NCBI GenBank assembly: GCA_026225015.1
Contig: JAMFRY010000008.1
Location: 1 to 5,149, forward strand
DNA length: 5,149 nucleotides
From: Alphaproteobacteria bacterium
GTDB lineage: Bacteria; Pseudomonadota; Alphaproteobacteria; Acetobacterales; Acetobacteraceae
Reading direction: 5' to 3'
The translations under genes were made by a program, and so were the position numbers. This document shows, piece by piece, positions 1 to 5,149 of this stretch (its first letter is position 1; every line of letters starts with the position of its first letter). The notes below the pieces were generated by a model that was not told the origin of the DNA, did not search any database, and was given only the letters and a program-made list of their open reading frames with translations.

Positions 1-118
1 CGATGGGTACGCCGATCTGGTCTGCCGTAATGTCGGCCAAGGCGCCGACGGCGGACGCCTTGCCCTGATGCCGGGCGACAGGGCCATCCAGCCCATCCAG
101 AACCACATAAAAAATGAG
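1..118 (-). pseudogene. CDP-alcohol phosphatidyltransferase, internal fragment
   Basis: Read on the - strand, codons from 118 down to 2 give a hydrophobic stretch (LIFYVVL) followed by the complete catalytic signature of the CDP-alcohol phosphatidyltransferase family, D-x2-D-G-x2-A-R-x8-G-x3-D-x3-D. It begins DGLDGPVAR at 97 and its last Asp codon is at 22-20. The spacing matches the family pattern exactly, so I regard the call as secure although only about 39 codons are visible. These enzymes are integral membrane proteins that transfer a phosphatidyl or similar group from a CDP-alcohol to a second alcohol in phospholipid synthesis; the conserved Asp residues bind divalent metal. The C-terminal membrane helices would lie beyond the left edge. 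The N-terminal part is absent: upstream in this frame the sequence is the antisense of the ABC permease, with an in-frame TAA at 184-182 and no ATG in between. It is thus cut at the permease junction. Subfamily and substrate cannot be told. Confidence 0.72.
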
Positions 119-491
119 ACCAACCACGTACCAGGCGGGATTGGCGGCGGCAGGCGCGATGGAGCGTGACCTGATGCGCTCTTATGGCGCAGGATATTGG
201 CAGATTCTGCGCAAGCTCAGGCTGCCGGCCGCGATGCCGTTGATTTTCAATGCGCTCAAACTGAACTCGACGCTGGCGCTGATCGGCGCCGTGGTGGCTG
301 AGTTTTTCGGCACGCCGACGCGCGGTATGGGGTTTCGTATTTCGACCGATTCGGCAAGGATGAATCTTGACATCGTGTGGGCGACTATCGCGGTTGCGGC
401 GCTGGCGGGTTCGATCAGTTTTGGCTTGATCGCTTCGTTGGAGCGCGTGGTAACCTTCTGGCATCCATCATTTCACAAACGCATGTTGTAA
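114..491 (+). CDS. ABC transporter permease, C-terminal part only
   Basis: This is the C-terminal half of an inner-membrane permease of the NitT/TauT/SsuC-ThiX class (BPD_transp_1). From the ATG at 114, residues 17-42 form the EAA loop that docks the ATPase (E17, G25, A26, then KLRLP). Membrane segments follow at about 43-65, containing the LALIGAVVAEFFG signature typical of this class, and at about 88-113. Family members are usually about 250 residues; only 125 are here. Family-like sequence begins around residue 4 (TTYQAGL). Upstream, this frame has stops at 66-68 and 108-110, and the DNA instead encodes a phosphatidyltransferase on the other strand. The ATG has no Shine-Dalgarno sequence and is probably not a real start. 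The gene is therefore 5'-truncated, and the product could not form a working channel as it stands. Its TAA lies 29 nt before the solute-binding protein gene, so both belong to one transporter operon. Confidence 0.85.
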   Translation: MRPTTYQAGLAAAGAMERDLMRSYGAGYWQILRKLRLPAAMPLIFNALKLNSTLALIGAVVAEFFGTPTRGMGFRISTDSARMNLDIVWATIAVAALAGSISFGLIASLERVVTFWHPSFHKRML

Positions 492-506
492 CTCACTGGG
501 ATTTTT

Positions 507-512
507 AAGGAG
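507..512 (+). promoter_or_regulatory. Ribosome binding site of the solute-binding protein gene
   Basis: AAGGAG lies 8 nt before the ATG at 521. An in-frame TTG at 518 would leave only 5 nt, so this site favours the ATG as the start. Confidence 0.75.
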
Positions 513-520
513 TTGTCTTG

Positions 521-1516
521 ATGAAGCGGTTTCTCTTGGGCTGTATTGCGGCAGTTTTACTGGGACTCGGCCCGGCGCGCGCCGACGATAATCTAACGCT
601 GCAGCTCAAATGGGTGACGCAAGCGCAATTCGCTGGATATTATGTAGCACTCGCCAAAGGATTTTATAAGGCGGATGGCTTGAACGTGACCATCAAACCG
701 GGTGGCCCGGATGTTAACCCGGACCAGGTTCTGGCGGGCGGCGGCGCCGATGTGGTGGTTGACTGGATGCCATCGGCGCTGGCGGCACGCGAAAAGGGCG
801 TCGATATCGTCAACATCGCGCAGGTATACCAACATTCCGGACTGGAGCTGACCTGCCGCAAGGATAGCGGCATTAAAACGCCGGGGGATTTCAAAGGCAA
901 AACCTTGGGCGTGTGGTTCGCGGGCAATGAATATCCGTTTCTCTCCTGGATGGCGAAGCTCGGCTACAGCACCGATGGGGACCATCCGGATGTGACCGTG
1001 CTGAAGCAGGGTTTCAACGTTGACCCCTTGCTGCAAAAGCAGGCGGCCTGCATCTCGACCATGACCTATAATGAATACTGGCAGTTGATCGAAGCCGGAA
1101 TGAAGCCATCGCAGCTGATTGTTTTCAAATACCAGAAGGAAGGTGTCGCGACGCTGGAAGACGGCCTCTACGTCAAGGGCAGCGCGCTGCAAGATCCGGC
1201 GACGGTGGATAAGCTTGCGCGGTTTTTGAAGGCCACGAAGCAAGGCTGGGACTATGCCGATACGCATCTGGCCGAGGCGGTGCGGATATTGCTGGCCGAT
1301 GACACCGCGGGCGTGCTGACGGCGCAGCACCAAACCACCATGATGCGCGAGGTCGCCAAGCTGATCCCCGGCACGGGCGGTTGGGGCTATCTGGAACCGG
1401 CGGCCTATCGGCAGACGGTCTCCGAATTGCTTTCCACCAAATCGACCCCGGTGATCAGCAAGCAGCCGGTGGGTGCCTATAGCTATGTGGTATGGGACAA
1501 GGCATTCAAGAACTGA
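521..1516 (+). CDS. ABC transporter solute-binding protein, NMT1/THI5 family
   Basis: A 331-residue periplasmic binding protein that would deliver a ligand to the permease encoded just upstream. Residues 1-21 are a Sec signal peptide (MKRF, a Leu/Ala-rich core, then PARA with cleavage before DD). The mature part opens with LQLKWVTQAQFAGYYVA and continues with AKGFYKADGL and GGPDVNPDQVLAGGGAD, the start of the NMT1/SsuA-like fold (PF09084, COG0715). The hinge region DFKGKTLGVW is at about residues 124-133. Members of this branch bind hydroxymethylpyrimidine-type thiamine precursors, riboflavin, or other heterocycles. The LKW start and the adjacent deaminase favour a pyrimidine or purine ligand over sulfonates or nitrate, but this is inference. 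Length is normal and the gene is intact. The TGA is 8 nt from the next start. An LLGC at residues 5-8 is too close to the N-terminus to be a convincing lipobox. Confidence 0.9.
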   Translation: MKRFLLGCIAAVLLGLGPARADDNLTLQLKWVTQAQFAGYYVALAKGFYKADGLNVTIKPGGPDVNPDQVLAGGGADVVVDWMPSALAAREKGVDIVNIAQVYQHSGLELTCRKDSGIKTPGDFKGKTLGVWFAGNEYPFLSWMAKLGYSTDGDHPDVTVLKQGFNVDPLLQKQAACISTMTYNEYWQLIEAGMKPSQLIVFKYQKEGVATLEDGLYVKGSALQDPATVDKLARFLKATKQGWDYADTHLAEAVRILLADDTAGVLTAQHQTTMMREVAKLIPGTGGWGYLEPAAYRQTVSELLSTKSTPVISKQPVGAYSYVVWDKAFKN

Positions 1517-1524
1517 CGCCGCTT

Positions 1525-2013
1525 ATGTCCGAACCCGACGATCTGGCATTGTTGCGGCAGGCCTTTGCGGTTGCAGCCCGCGCCGCAACCCATGGCAACC
1601 ATCCGTTCGGCGCGGTTTTGGCCGGTCCTGATGGTCAGGTCCTGATGGAGCAGGAGAATGGTTACCTGCCCGATCGGGACATGACCGGCCATGCCGAACG
1701 GGTGTTGATGACCCGCGCCTGCACCACCTATCCGCCGGCATTTCTGCGTAGCTGCACGATCTATAGCTCGGCCGAACCTTGCGCGATGTGCGCGGGGGCC
1801 ATCTACTGGGCTGGGGTCGGGCGCCTGGTCTACGGAATGTCGGAACATGACCTGAAAGCCGTTACCGGCAATCACAGCGAAAACCCGACGCTGGATCTGC
1901 CCTGCCGAACCGTGTTTGCCGCTGGCCAGCGGAATGTAGAAATCATCGGTCCCTTGCTCGCCGACGAGGCGGCCGCGCTGCATGAAGGAGCGTGGGGGAT
2001 ACCCATTCCATAA
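1525..2013 (+). CDS. Zinc-dependent nucleobase/nucleoside deaminase (CDA superfamily)
   Basis: A 162-residue cytoplasmic hydrolytic deaminase of the CMP/dCMP-type superfamily (COG0590, GuaD/TadA/yeast cytosine deaminase group). The active site is complete: H56-A-E58 gives a zinc ligand and the proton-shuttle Glu, and P85-C86-x2-C89 gives the other two zinc ligands. N45 lies where this group has its substrate-binding Asn, and HPFGAVLAG (26-34) is the usual N-terminal strand. The GAIYWA sequence after the second Cys resembles guanine deaminase (GuaD) more than TadA. Guanine, cytosine or a related base is the likeliest substrate; a tRNA adenosine deaminase is less likely beside a transporter. 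I chose the ATG at 1525, 8 nt after the upstream stop; an in-frame ATG at 1492 would add 11 residues and overlap that gene. Neither has a strong ribosome binding site, which suggests translational coupling. It is probably cotranscribed with the transporter genes and acts on the imported compound. Confidence 0.88.
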   Translation: MSEPDDLALLRQAFAVAARAATHGNHPFGAVLAGPDGQVLMEQENGYLPDRDMTGHAERVLMTRACTTYPPAFLRSCTIYSSAEPCAMCAGAIYWAGVGRLVYGMSEHDLKAVTGNHSENPTLDLPCRTVFAAGQRNVEIIGPLLADEAAALHEGAWGIPIP

Positions 2014-2045
2014 ACGGTGTCTGATGCCGATAAGGGGCAGCTTTT

Positions 2046-2999
2046 TCAGTTCATCACCGCTTTGCCGGTCTTTACATCCAAGGGGAAGGACAATGCGTCA
2101 AACACCGAAAACCAACGCCCCCCGACTTGATGCAAGCAGTCGCTCTGGCGCAACGTCCACACCATCGTGCCGCCGTTCTTCAGCTTCACGGCCAGACGCT
2201 GCGTGTCGATCTGTGCACCGATATAACCATCGCTATCGGCGTTGAAATCATCGAAGCTGACGCTCGCGCTGGCGAGTTGCGCGAAACCCGGCGCGTAGGC
2301 GGTTAGAAGCGCCTTTTGTCCCTGCACCGGCGCGGGGAAAAACATGTCGAAAATCAGCAAATGATCGCCCGGGCCCATCAGTTTCAGCACCGCATCGGCC
2401 GAAGGCGCGTCGGCAAACGCCACCGTCCAATCCTTGATCTGCGCTTGCGCCCCGGCCCTGACGCCGCGCGGGCCGGCGAACGGGTTTGTGGGGAATTCTA
2501 TCGGCGTTGCCGGTGTTACCGGGGCGTCCGTCAAAGCCAGGCTGGTTTTCGGATCGGTGGGAACGGAGATATGCTCCTGCACCACACGCCATTTGCCGTT
2601 CACTTTCCGCAGCACGTCCAGTTGGCGCAAGCTCAATTGCGACTTGGCGCCGGTTTTCAGTGTGACTTCATCCACCATCTGCACGGCGGCGCAGGCCATG
2701 GCGCCGTCGGAGAACACATTGATGCTGGGGAAGCTGACGCTCAGGTTTTTGACCGGCTTCGTCCGCGTTGAAAACTCGGATATTATCTGGTCGTGGCCCT
2801 TGAAAATGCCGGGTCCAGCGAAGTCGTACAGCACGGCGTTCGACGAATAATTGGCGATTACCGCATTAATGTTCAGTTCGTTGGCGTTGGTTTTCTCGAT
2901 CCGGGTGATGGCCTGCACATCGGCTGCCGAGTTATATACCGGTTTGGCAAAAGCCGGTGTGGCAATAATGGCGAGGACAAGGCTGAGCGTGCGGCGCAT
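2046..2999 (-). CDS. Exported protein with two NTF2/SnoaL-like domains
   Basis: A 317-residue protein with a Sec signal peptide (MRRTLSLVLAIIATPAFA, cleavage about residue 18), so periplasmic or secreted. Domain 1 (about 26-152) has the SnoaL/DUF4440-like layout: an N-terminal helical stretch, YDFAGPGIFKGHDQI, then beta strands ending in GKWRVVQEHISVP. Domain 2 (about 185-311) repeats this pattern with no gaps at an offset of 159 residues. Over residues 87-152 against 246-311 I count 26 identities in 66, including LRQxD, VxGxW and the final DxKT. A Pro/Thr-rich linker (about 155-180) joins them. NTF2-like folds serve as isomerases, hydrolases or small-molecule binding modules, and nothing here fixes which; no catalytic set was recognised. 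The start is supported by AGGAG 6 nt upstream. The gene follows the urea carboxylase gene on the same strand after 106 nt, so it may share its transcript or use its own promoter. Confidence 0.8.
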   Translation of the reverse strand: MRRTLSLVLAIIATPAFAKPVYNSAADVQAITRIEKTNANELNINAVIANYSSNAVLYDFAGPGIFKGHDQIISEFSTRTKPVKNLSVSFPSINVFSDGAMACAAVQMVDEVTLKTGAKSQLSLRQLDVLRKVNGKWRVVQEHISVPTDPKTSLALTDAPVTPATPIEFPTNPFAGPRGVRAGAQAQIKDWTVAFADAPSADAVLKLMGPGDHLLIFDMFFPAPVQGQKALLTAYAPGFAQLASASVSFDDFNADSDGYIGAQIDTQRLAVKLKNGGTMVWTLRQSDCLHQVGGRWFSVFDALSFPLDVKTGKAVMN

Positions 3000-3005
3000 G
3001 GACGA

Positions 3006-3010
3006 CTCCT
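3006..3010 (-). promoter_or_regulatory. Ribosome binding site of the tandem NTF2-like gene
   Basis: On the - strand AGGAG, preceded by a run of A residues, sits 6 nt before the ATG at 2999-2997. It fixes the start that gives the protein its signal peptide. Confidence 0.7.
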
Positions 3011-3020
3011 TTTTTGCGCC

Positions 3021-3049
3021 AGCCTAATCGAAGAAGTGCCAAAGAACAA
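3021..3049 (-). promoter_or_regulatory. Possible sigma70-type promoter before the NTF2-like gene
   Basis: On the - strand TTGTTC (3049-3044) and TAGGCT (3026-3021) are separated by 17 nt, upstream of the ribosome binding site. Each hexamer matches the consensus at only about three of six positions, so this is a weak candidate. If real, it would allow expression independent of the urea carboxylase gene. Confidence 0.22.
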
Positions 3050-3052
3050 TTA

Positions 3053-3083
3053 GGAGACCGGAACAAAGCCCGGTGGAGACCGG
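3053..3083. repeat. Short direct repeat and hairpin in the 106-nt gap
   Basis: GGAGACCGG occurs at 3053-3061 and again at 3075-3083. The second copy forms part of a hairpin (CCGGT at 3070-3074 pairing with ACCGG at 3079-3083, 4-nt loop). It lies 23 nt beyond the urea carboxylase stop codon. On the - strand the stem is followed by GCTTTGTT rather than a clean T-run, so a weak terminator or processing site is possible but not established. Confidence 0.35.
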
Positions 3084-3105
3084 CTACGCTATCGTTTGTT
3101 CGCCC

Positions 3106-5149
3106 TCATGGAGCGATTACCGCGACGCGCTGGCCGGCGCGGACAACCTGGCCTTTGCTACCGGCGAGGCTTACGAGGGTGCCGGAAGCGGGGCTGCGCA
3201 CTTGCACCTCCATTTTCATGGATTCGACGATCATGAGCGGATCGCCTGCCTTGATGGCATCGCCGGGTGCGACCAGTACCTGCCAGATACTGCCCGGCAC
3301 CGGCGAGGCGACGCCGCGCAGCCCAGGGGCGAGCGGGGCTTCCTCGGGCGCCGGTTCGGGTTCTTTTTCCTCGAAGCTGTTGAGGCCCTTTAGCACCCAA
3401 TCGGCGCGCTCGGCGGCAAAGGCGGCACGCTGTGTTGTCTGGAATTCGTCGATCGAGGCGGCGTTGGCGGCGCAGAAGGCTTTGTATTCGGCGAGGGAGA
3501 AATTTTGCTCCTCGATCCGAAGCTGGTATTTCCCGTGCAGGAATTTCGCCCGCGCATCTTCCAACTCGGCTTGGGTGACCTCGAAGAATCGTATCTGGTC
3601 GAAATGCCGCAGCAGCCAGGGGTGGCCGGGGGCGAAAGGCGGGGTTTCGCGATAGGTGTTCCAAACCTGGATGGTGCGGCCGAAGAGTTGATAGCCGCCG
3701 GGCCCTTCCATGCCGTAGATGCACATATAGGCGCCGCCGATGCCAACGGCGTTTTGCGGGGTCCAGGGCCGGGCGGGATTGTATTTGGTCGTGACCAGAC
3801 GATGCCGCGGATCATAGGGTGTCGCGACCGGCGCGCCGAGATACACATCGCCCAAGCCGAGCACGACATAAGCCGCGTCAAAAATGATCCGCTTCACCTC
3901 GTCCAGCGAGTCGAGACCGTTGATCCGGCGGATGAACTCGATATTATCCGGGCACCAGGGCGCGTTCGGCCGCGTCGTCTCCTGGTATTTACGCATCGCC
4001 AGTTGAATCTGCGGGTCGTTCCAGGAGAGCGGCAGATATAGGGTGCGGCTATGCACCACCATGTCTTCCGGCGCTGGCAAAGTCGGCAGCGTGGTGTTGA
4101 CCGCGGCCAGCACGGCATCGCGCGTGATTTGGCTCACGTCGAAATGGATTTGCAGGGACCGGATGCCGGGTGTGGCATCGATGATGCCGGGGATTTTTTG
4201 GGCGTCGAGCGCGTCACGCAAAGCTTGCACCCGCAGGCGCAGCGCGAAGTCGAGTTTCATCTCGCCGAATTCGACGAGGATATCCTCATCGCCGGCGCGG
4301 CGGATGACGATATCTCCCTTCGTGGTGAGGATTGCGGGTTCGGCATCCGCCTTTACGAATTTCACTTTGTCGCCGGGGCGAAGCTGGCCCATTTTCCAAA
4401 GCTCCGGCTTGGTAATGACGGCCGGGCAGACGAAGCCGCCAAGCGAGGGTCCATCCGGACCCAGCAGGATTGGCATATCGCCGGTAAAATCAATGGCGCC
4501 GATGGCATAGGCGTTGTCGTGGATGTTGGAGGGATGCAGGCCGGCTTCGCCACCATCCATCCGCGCCCAACTGGGTTTGGGACCAATCAGGCGGACGCCG
4601 GTGCGGGCCGAGTTGTGGTGGACCTCGTAGGAGGCGGTGAACAGCGTGTCGATGTCGGATTGTTGGAAGAAGTCAGGGGCGCCGTGCGGACCGTAGCAGA
4701 CGGCGATCTGCCAGTCATGCGTGAGCGCCGGCAATTCAGGCGTGCCAGGATTGGTCGTGGGCGCCTTGGCAAGGCGCAGTGTATCGCCCGCGCGCAGCAC
4801 GCCGCCGGTATGGCCGCCAAAGCCGCCCAGCGAGAAGGTTGCCGTGGAGCCGAGATATTCCGGCGCCTTGAAACCGCCGGCGACGGCAATATGGGTTCGC
4901 TGGCCAGGGCCAATAATGGAACCCATGGAAAGGATTTGACCGGCGGCGACCGGCACGGCTGCGTTGTGCGGAATGGGCGCGTCGTCCAGAAGCGCCTCCA
5001 TCGCGGCGCCGGTCATTGCGATGGTAGCCGCACAGAGGAATTTGAGCGTGGGGCCGGAGAGGGTGAGTTCCAGCGCCGTGGCGCCCGGCGGATTGCCCAG
5101 CAGCAGATTGGCGGCGCGGTGCGACAAATCATCCATCGGGCCGGAGGGC
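3106..5149 (-). CDS. uca: Urea carboxylase (biotin-dependent), C-terminal part
   Basis: The reading frame is open to the right edge; the residues before the first visible Met read PSGP, which belongs to the family's PPSGPMD motif, so that Met is internal. Counting from it (codon 5136-5134), residues 1-262 are the AHS2/CT-A domain (PxpC-like; GGFGGHTGGVLRAGDTL), about 283-520 the AHS1/CT-B domain (PxpB-like; ATPGIRSLQIHFD, GGAYMCIYGMEGPGGYQLFG), 521-588 a helical linker, 589-603 a Glu/Pro-rich hinge, and 607-676 a biotinyl domain with ESMKM and biotin attachment at K641 (codon 3216-3214). This matches the order BC-AHS2-AHS1-BCCP of urea carboxylase (EC 6.3.4.6), with the biotin carboxylase part beyond the window. 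It carboxylates urea to allophanate using ATP and bicarbonate; allophanate hydrolase normally follows. Some enzymes under this name act on guanidine, and the visible context does not decide. Nothing visible is broken. Confidence 0.92.
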   Translation of the reverse strand, partial: PSGPMDDLSHRAANLLLGNPPGATALELTLSGPTLKFLCAATIAMTGAAMEALLDDAPIPHNAAVPVAAGQILSMGSIIGPGQRTHIAVAGGFKAPEYLGSTATFSLGGFGGHTGGVLRAGDTLRLAKAPTTNPGTPELPALTHDWQIAVCYGPHGAPDFFQQSDIDTLFTASYEVHHNSARTGVRLIGPKPSWARMDGGEAGLHPSNIHDNAYAIGAIDFTGDMPILLGPDGPSLGGFVCPAVITKPELWKMGQLRPGDKVKFVKADAEPAILTTKGDIVIRRAGDEDILVEFGEMKLDFALRLRVQALRDALDAQKIPGIIDATPGIRSLQIHFDVSQITRDAVLAAVNTTLPTLPAPEDMVVHSRTLYLPLSWNDPQIQLAMRKYQETTRPNAPWCPDNIEFIRRINGLDSLDEVKRIIFDAAYVVLGLGDVYLGAPVATPYDPRHRLVTTKYNPARPWTPQNAVGIGGAYMCIYGMEGPGGYQLFGRTIQVWNTYRETPPFAPGHPWLLRHFDQIRFFEVTQAELEDARAKFLHGKYQLRIEEQNFSLAEYKAFCAANAASIDEFQTTQRAAFAAERADWVLKGLNSFEEKEPEPAPEEAPLAPGLRGVASPVPGSIWQVLVAPGDAIKAGDPLMIVESMKMEVQVRSPASGTLVSLAGSKGQVVRAGQRVAVIAP

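Noticed and set aside
536..547. LLGC near the N-terminus of the binding protein as a lipobox
   Set aside because: The Cys is residue 8, with almost no hydrophobic core before it; a normal signal peptidase I site (ARA before DD) follows at residue 21.
593..1333. Long open frame on the - strand opposite the solute-binding protein gene
   Set aside because: No recognisable domain, Arg/His/Gln-rich composition, no ribosome binding site; it is the antisense shadow of a clear family member.
2022..2046. Possible terminator between the convergent genes (TGCC ... GGCA followed by five T)
   Set aside because: The perfect stem is only 4 bp with a 7-nt loop, too weak to call an intrinsic terminator despite the T-run.
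1982..2245. 87-codon + strand frame overlapping the deaminase end and the NTF2-like gene
   Set aside because: Basic, Ser/Arg-rich translation with no motif, lying mostly antisense to a well-supported gene.
3022..3040. TGGCAC on the - strand, resembling the -24 element of a sigma54 promoter
   Set aside because: At the correct spacing the -12 element should contain GC (TTGC); the sequence is CGATT, so the essential GC is missing.
3014..4041. Long open frames on the + strand opposite the urea carboxylase gene
   Set aside because: Their translations are low-complexity Arg/Ser/Ala-rich and lack domains; GC-rich codon bias opens these frames opposite a gene with clear domains.
1..5149. CRISPR array, tRNA, rRNA, transposase or phage gene, or a defence system
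   Set aside because: No repeat-spacer pattern, RNA gene, transposase-like protein or terminal inverted repeats were seen; nearly all of the window is accounted for by metabolic and exported-protein genes.

Overview
The window is GC-rich coding DNA with almost no free space. Family content and gene style suggest a proteobacterium, most likely an alphaproteobacterium; this is an inference from the genes, as no rRNA or other taxonomic marker is present. It holds three complete genes and three partial ones.

Left part, + strand (about 120-2013): the C-terminal half of an ABC transporter permease, then a complete periplasmic NMT1/THI5-type solute-binding protein with a signal peptide, then a complete zinc-dependent nucleobase/nucleoside deaminase of the CDA superfamily. 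Gaps are 29 nt and 8 nt, so this is an operon tail: the transporter would import a nitrogenous heterocycle (pyrimidine or purine type) and the deaminase would process it. The first ~118 bases do not belong to the permease. Read on the - strand they encode the catalytic signature of a CDP-alcohol phosphatidyltransferase, which runs off the left edge. Two gene interiors in opposite orientation therefore meet near position 115-121, either a genomic rearrangement or an assembly chimera.

Right part, - strand (5149-2046): the C-terminal part of a urea carboxylase-type biotin enzyme (carboxyltransferase AHS2 and AHS1 domains, then a biotinyl domain with an ESMKM biotinylation site). Its biotin carboxylase part lies beyond the right edge. 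After a 106-nt gap follows an exported protein made of two NTF2/SnoaL-like domains that look like an ancient internal duplication. The two operons converge, with 32 nt between the deaminase and NTF2 stop codons.

Together the recognisable metabolic genes fit nitrogen scavenging: uptake and deamination of a heterocyclic base, and ATP-dependent carboxylation of urea (or guanidine). The exported tandem NTF2 protein has no assignable function. The clearest items for a second look are the left-end junction and the duplicated NTF2 protein.
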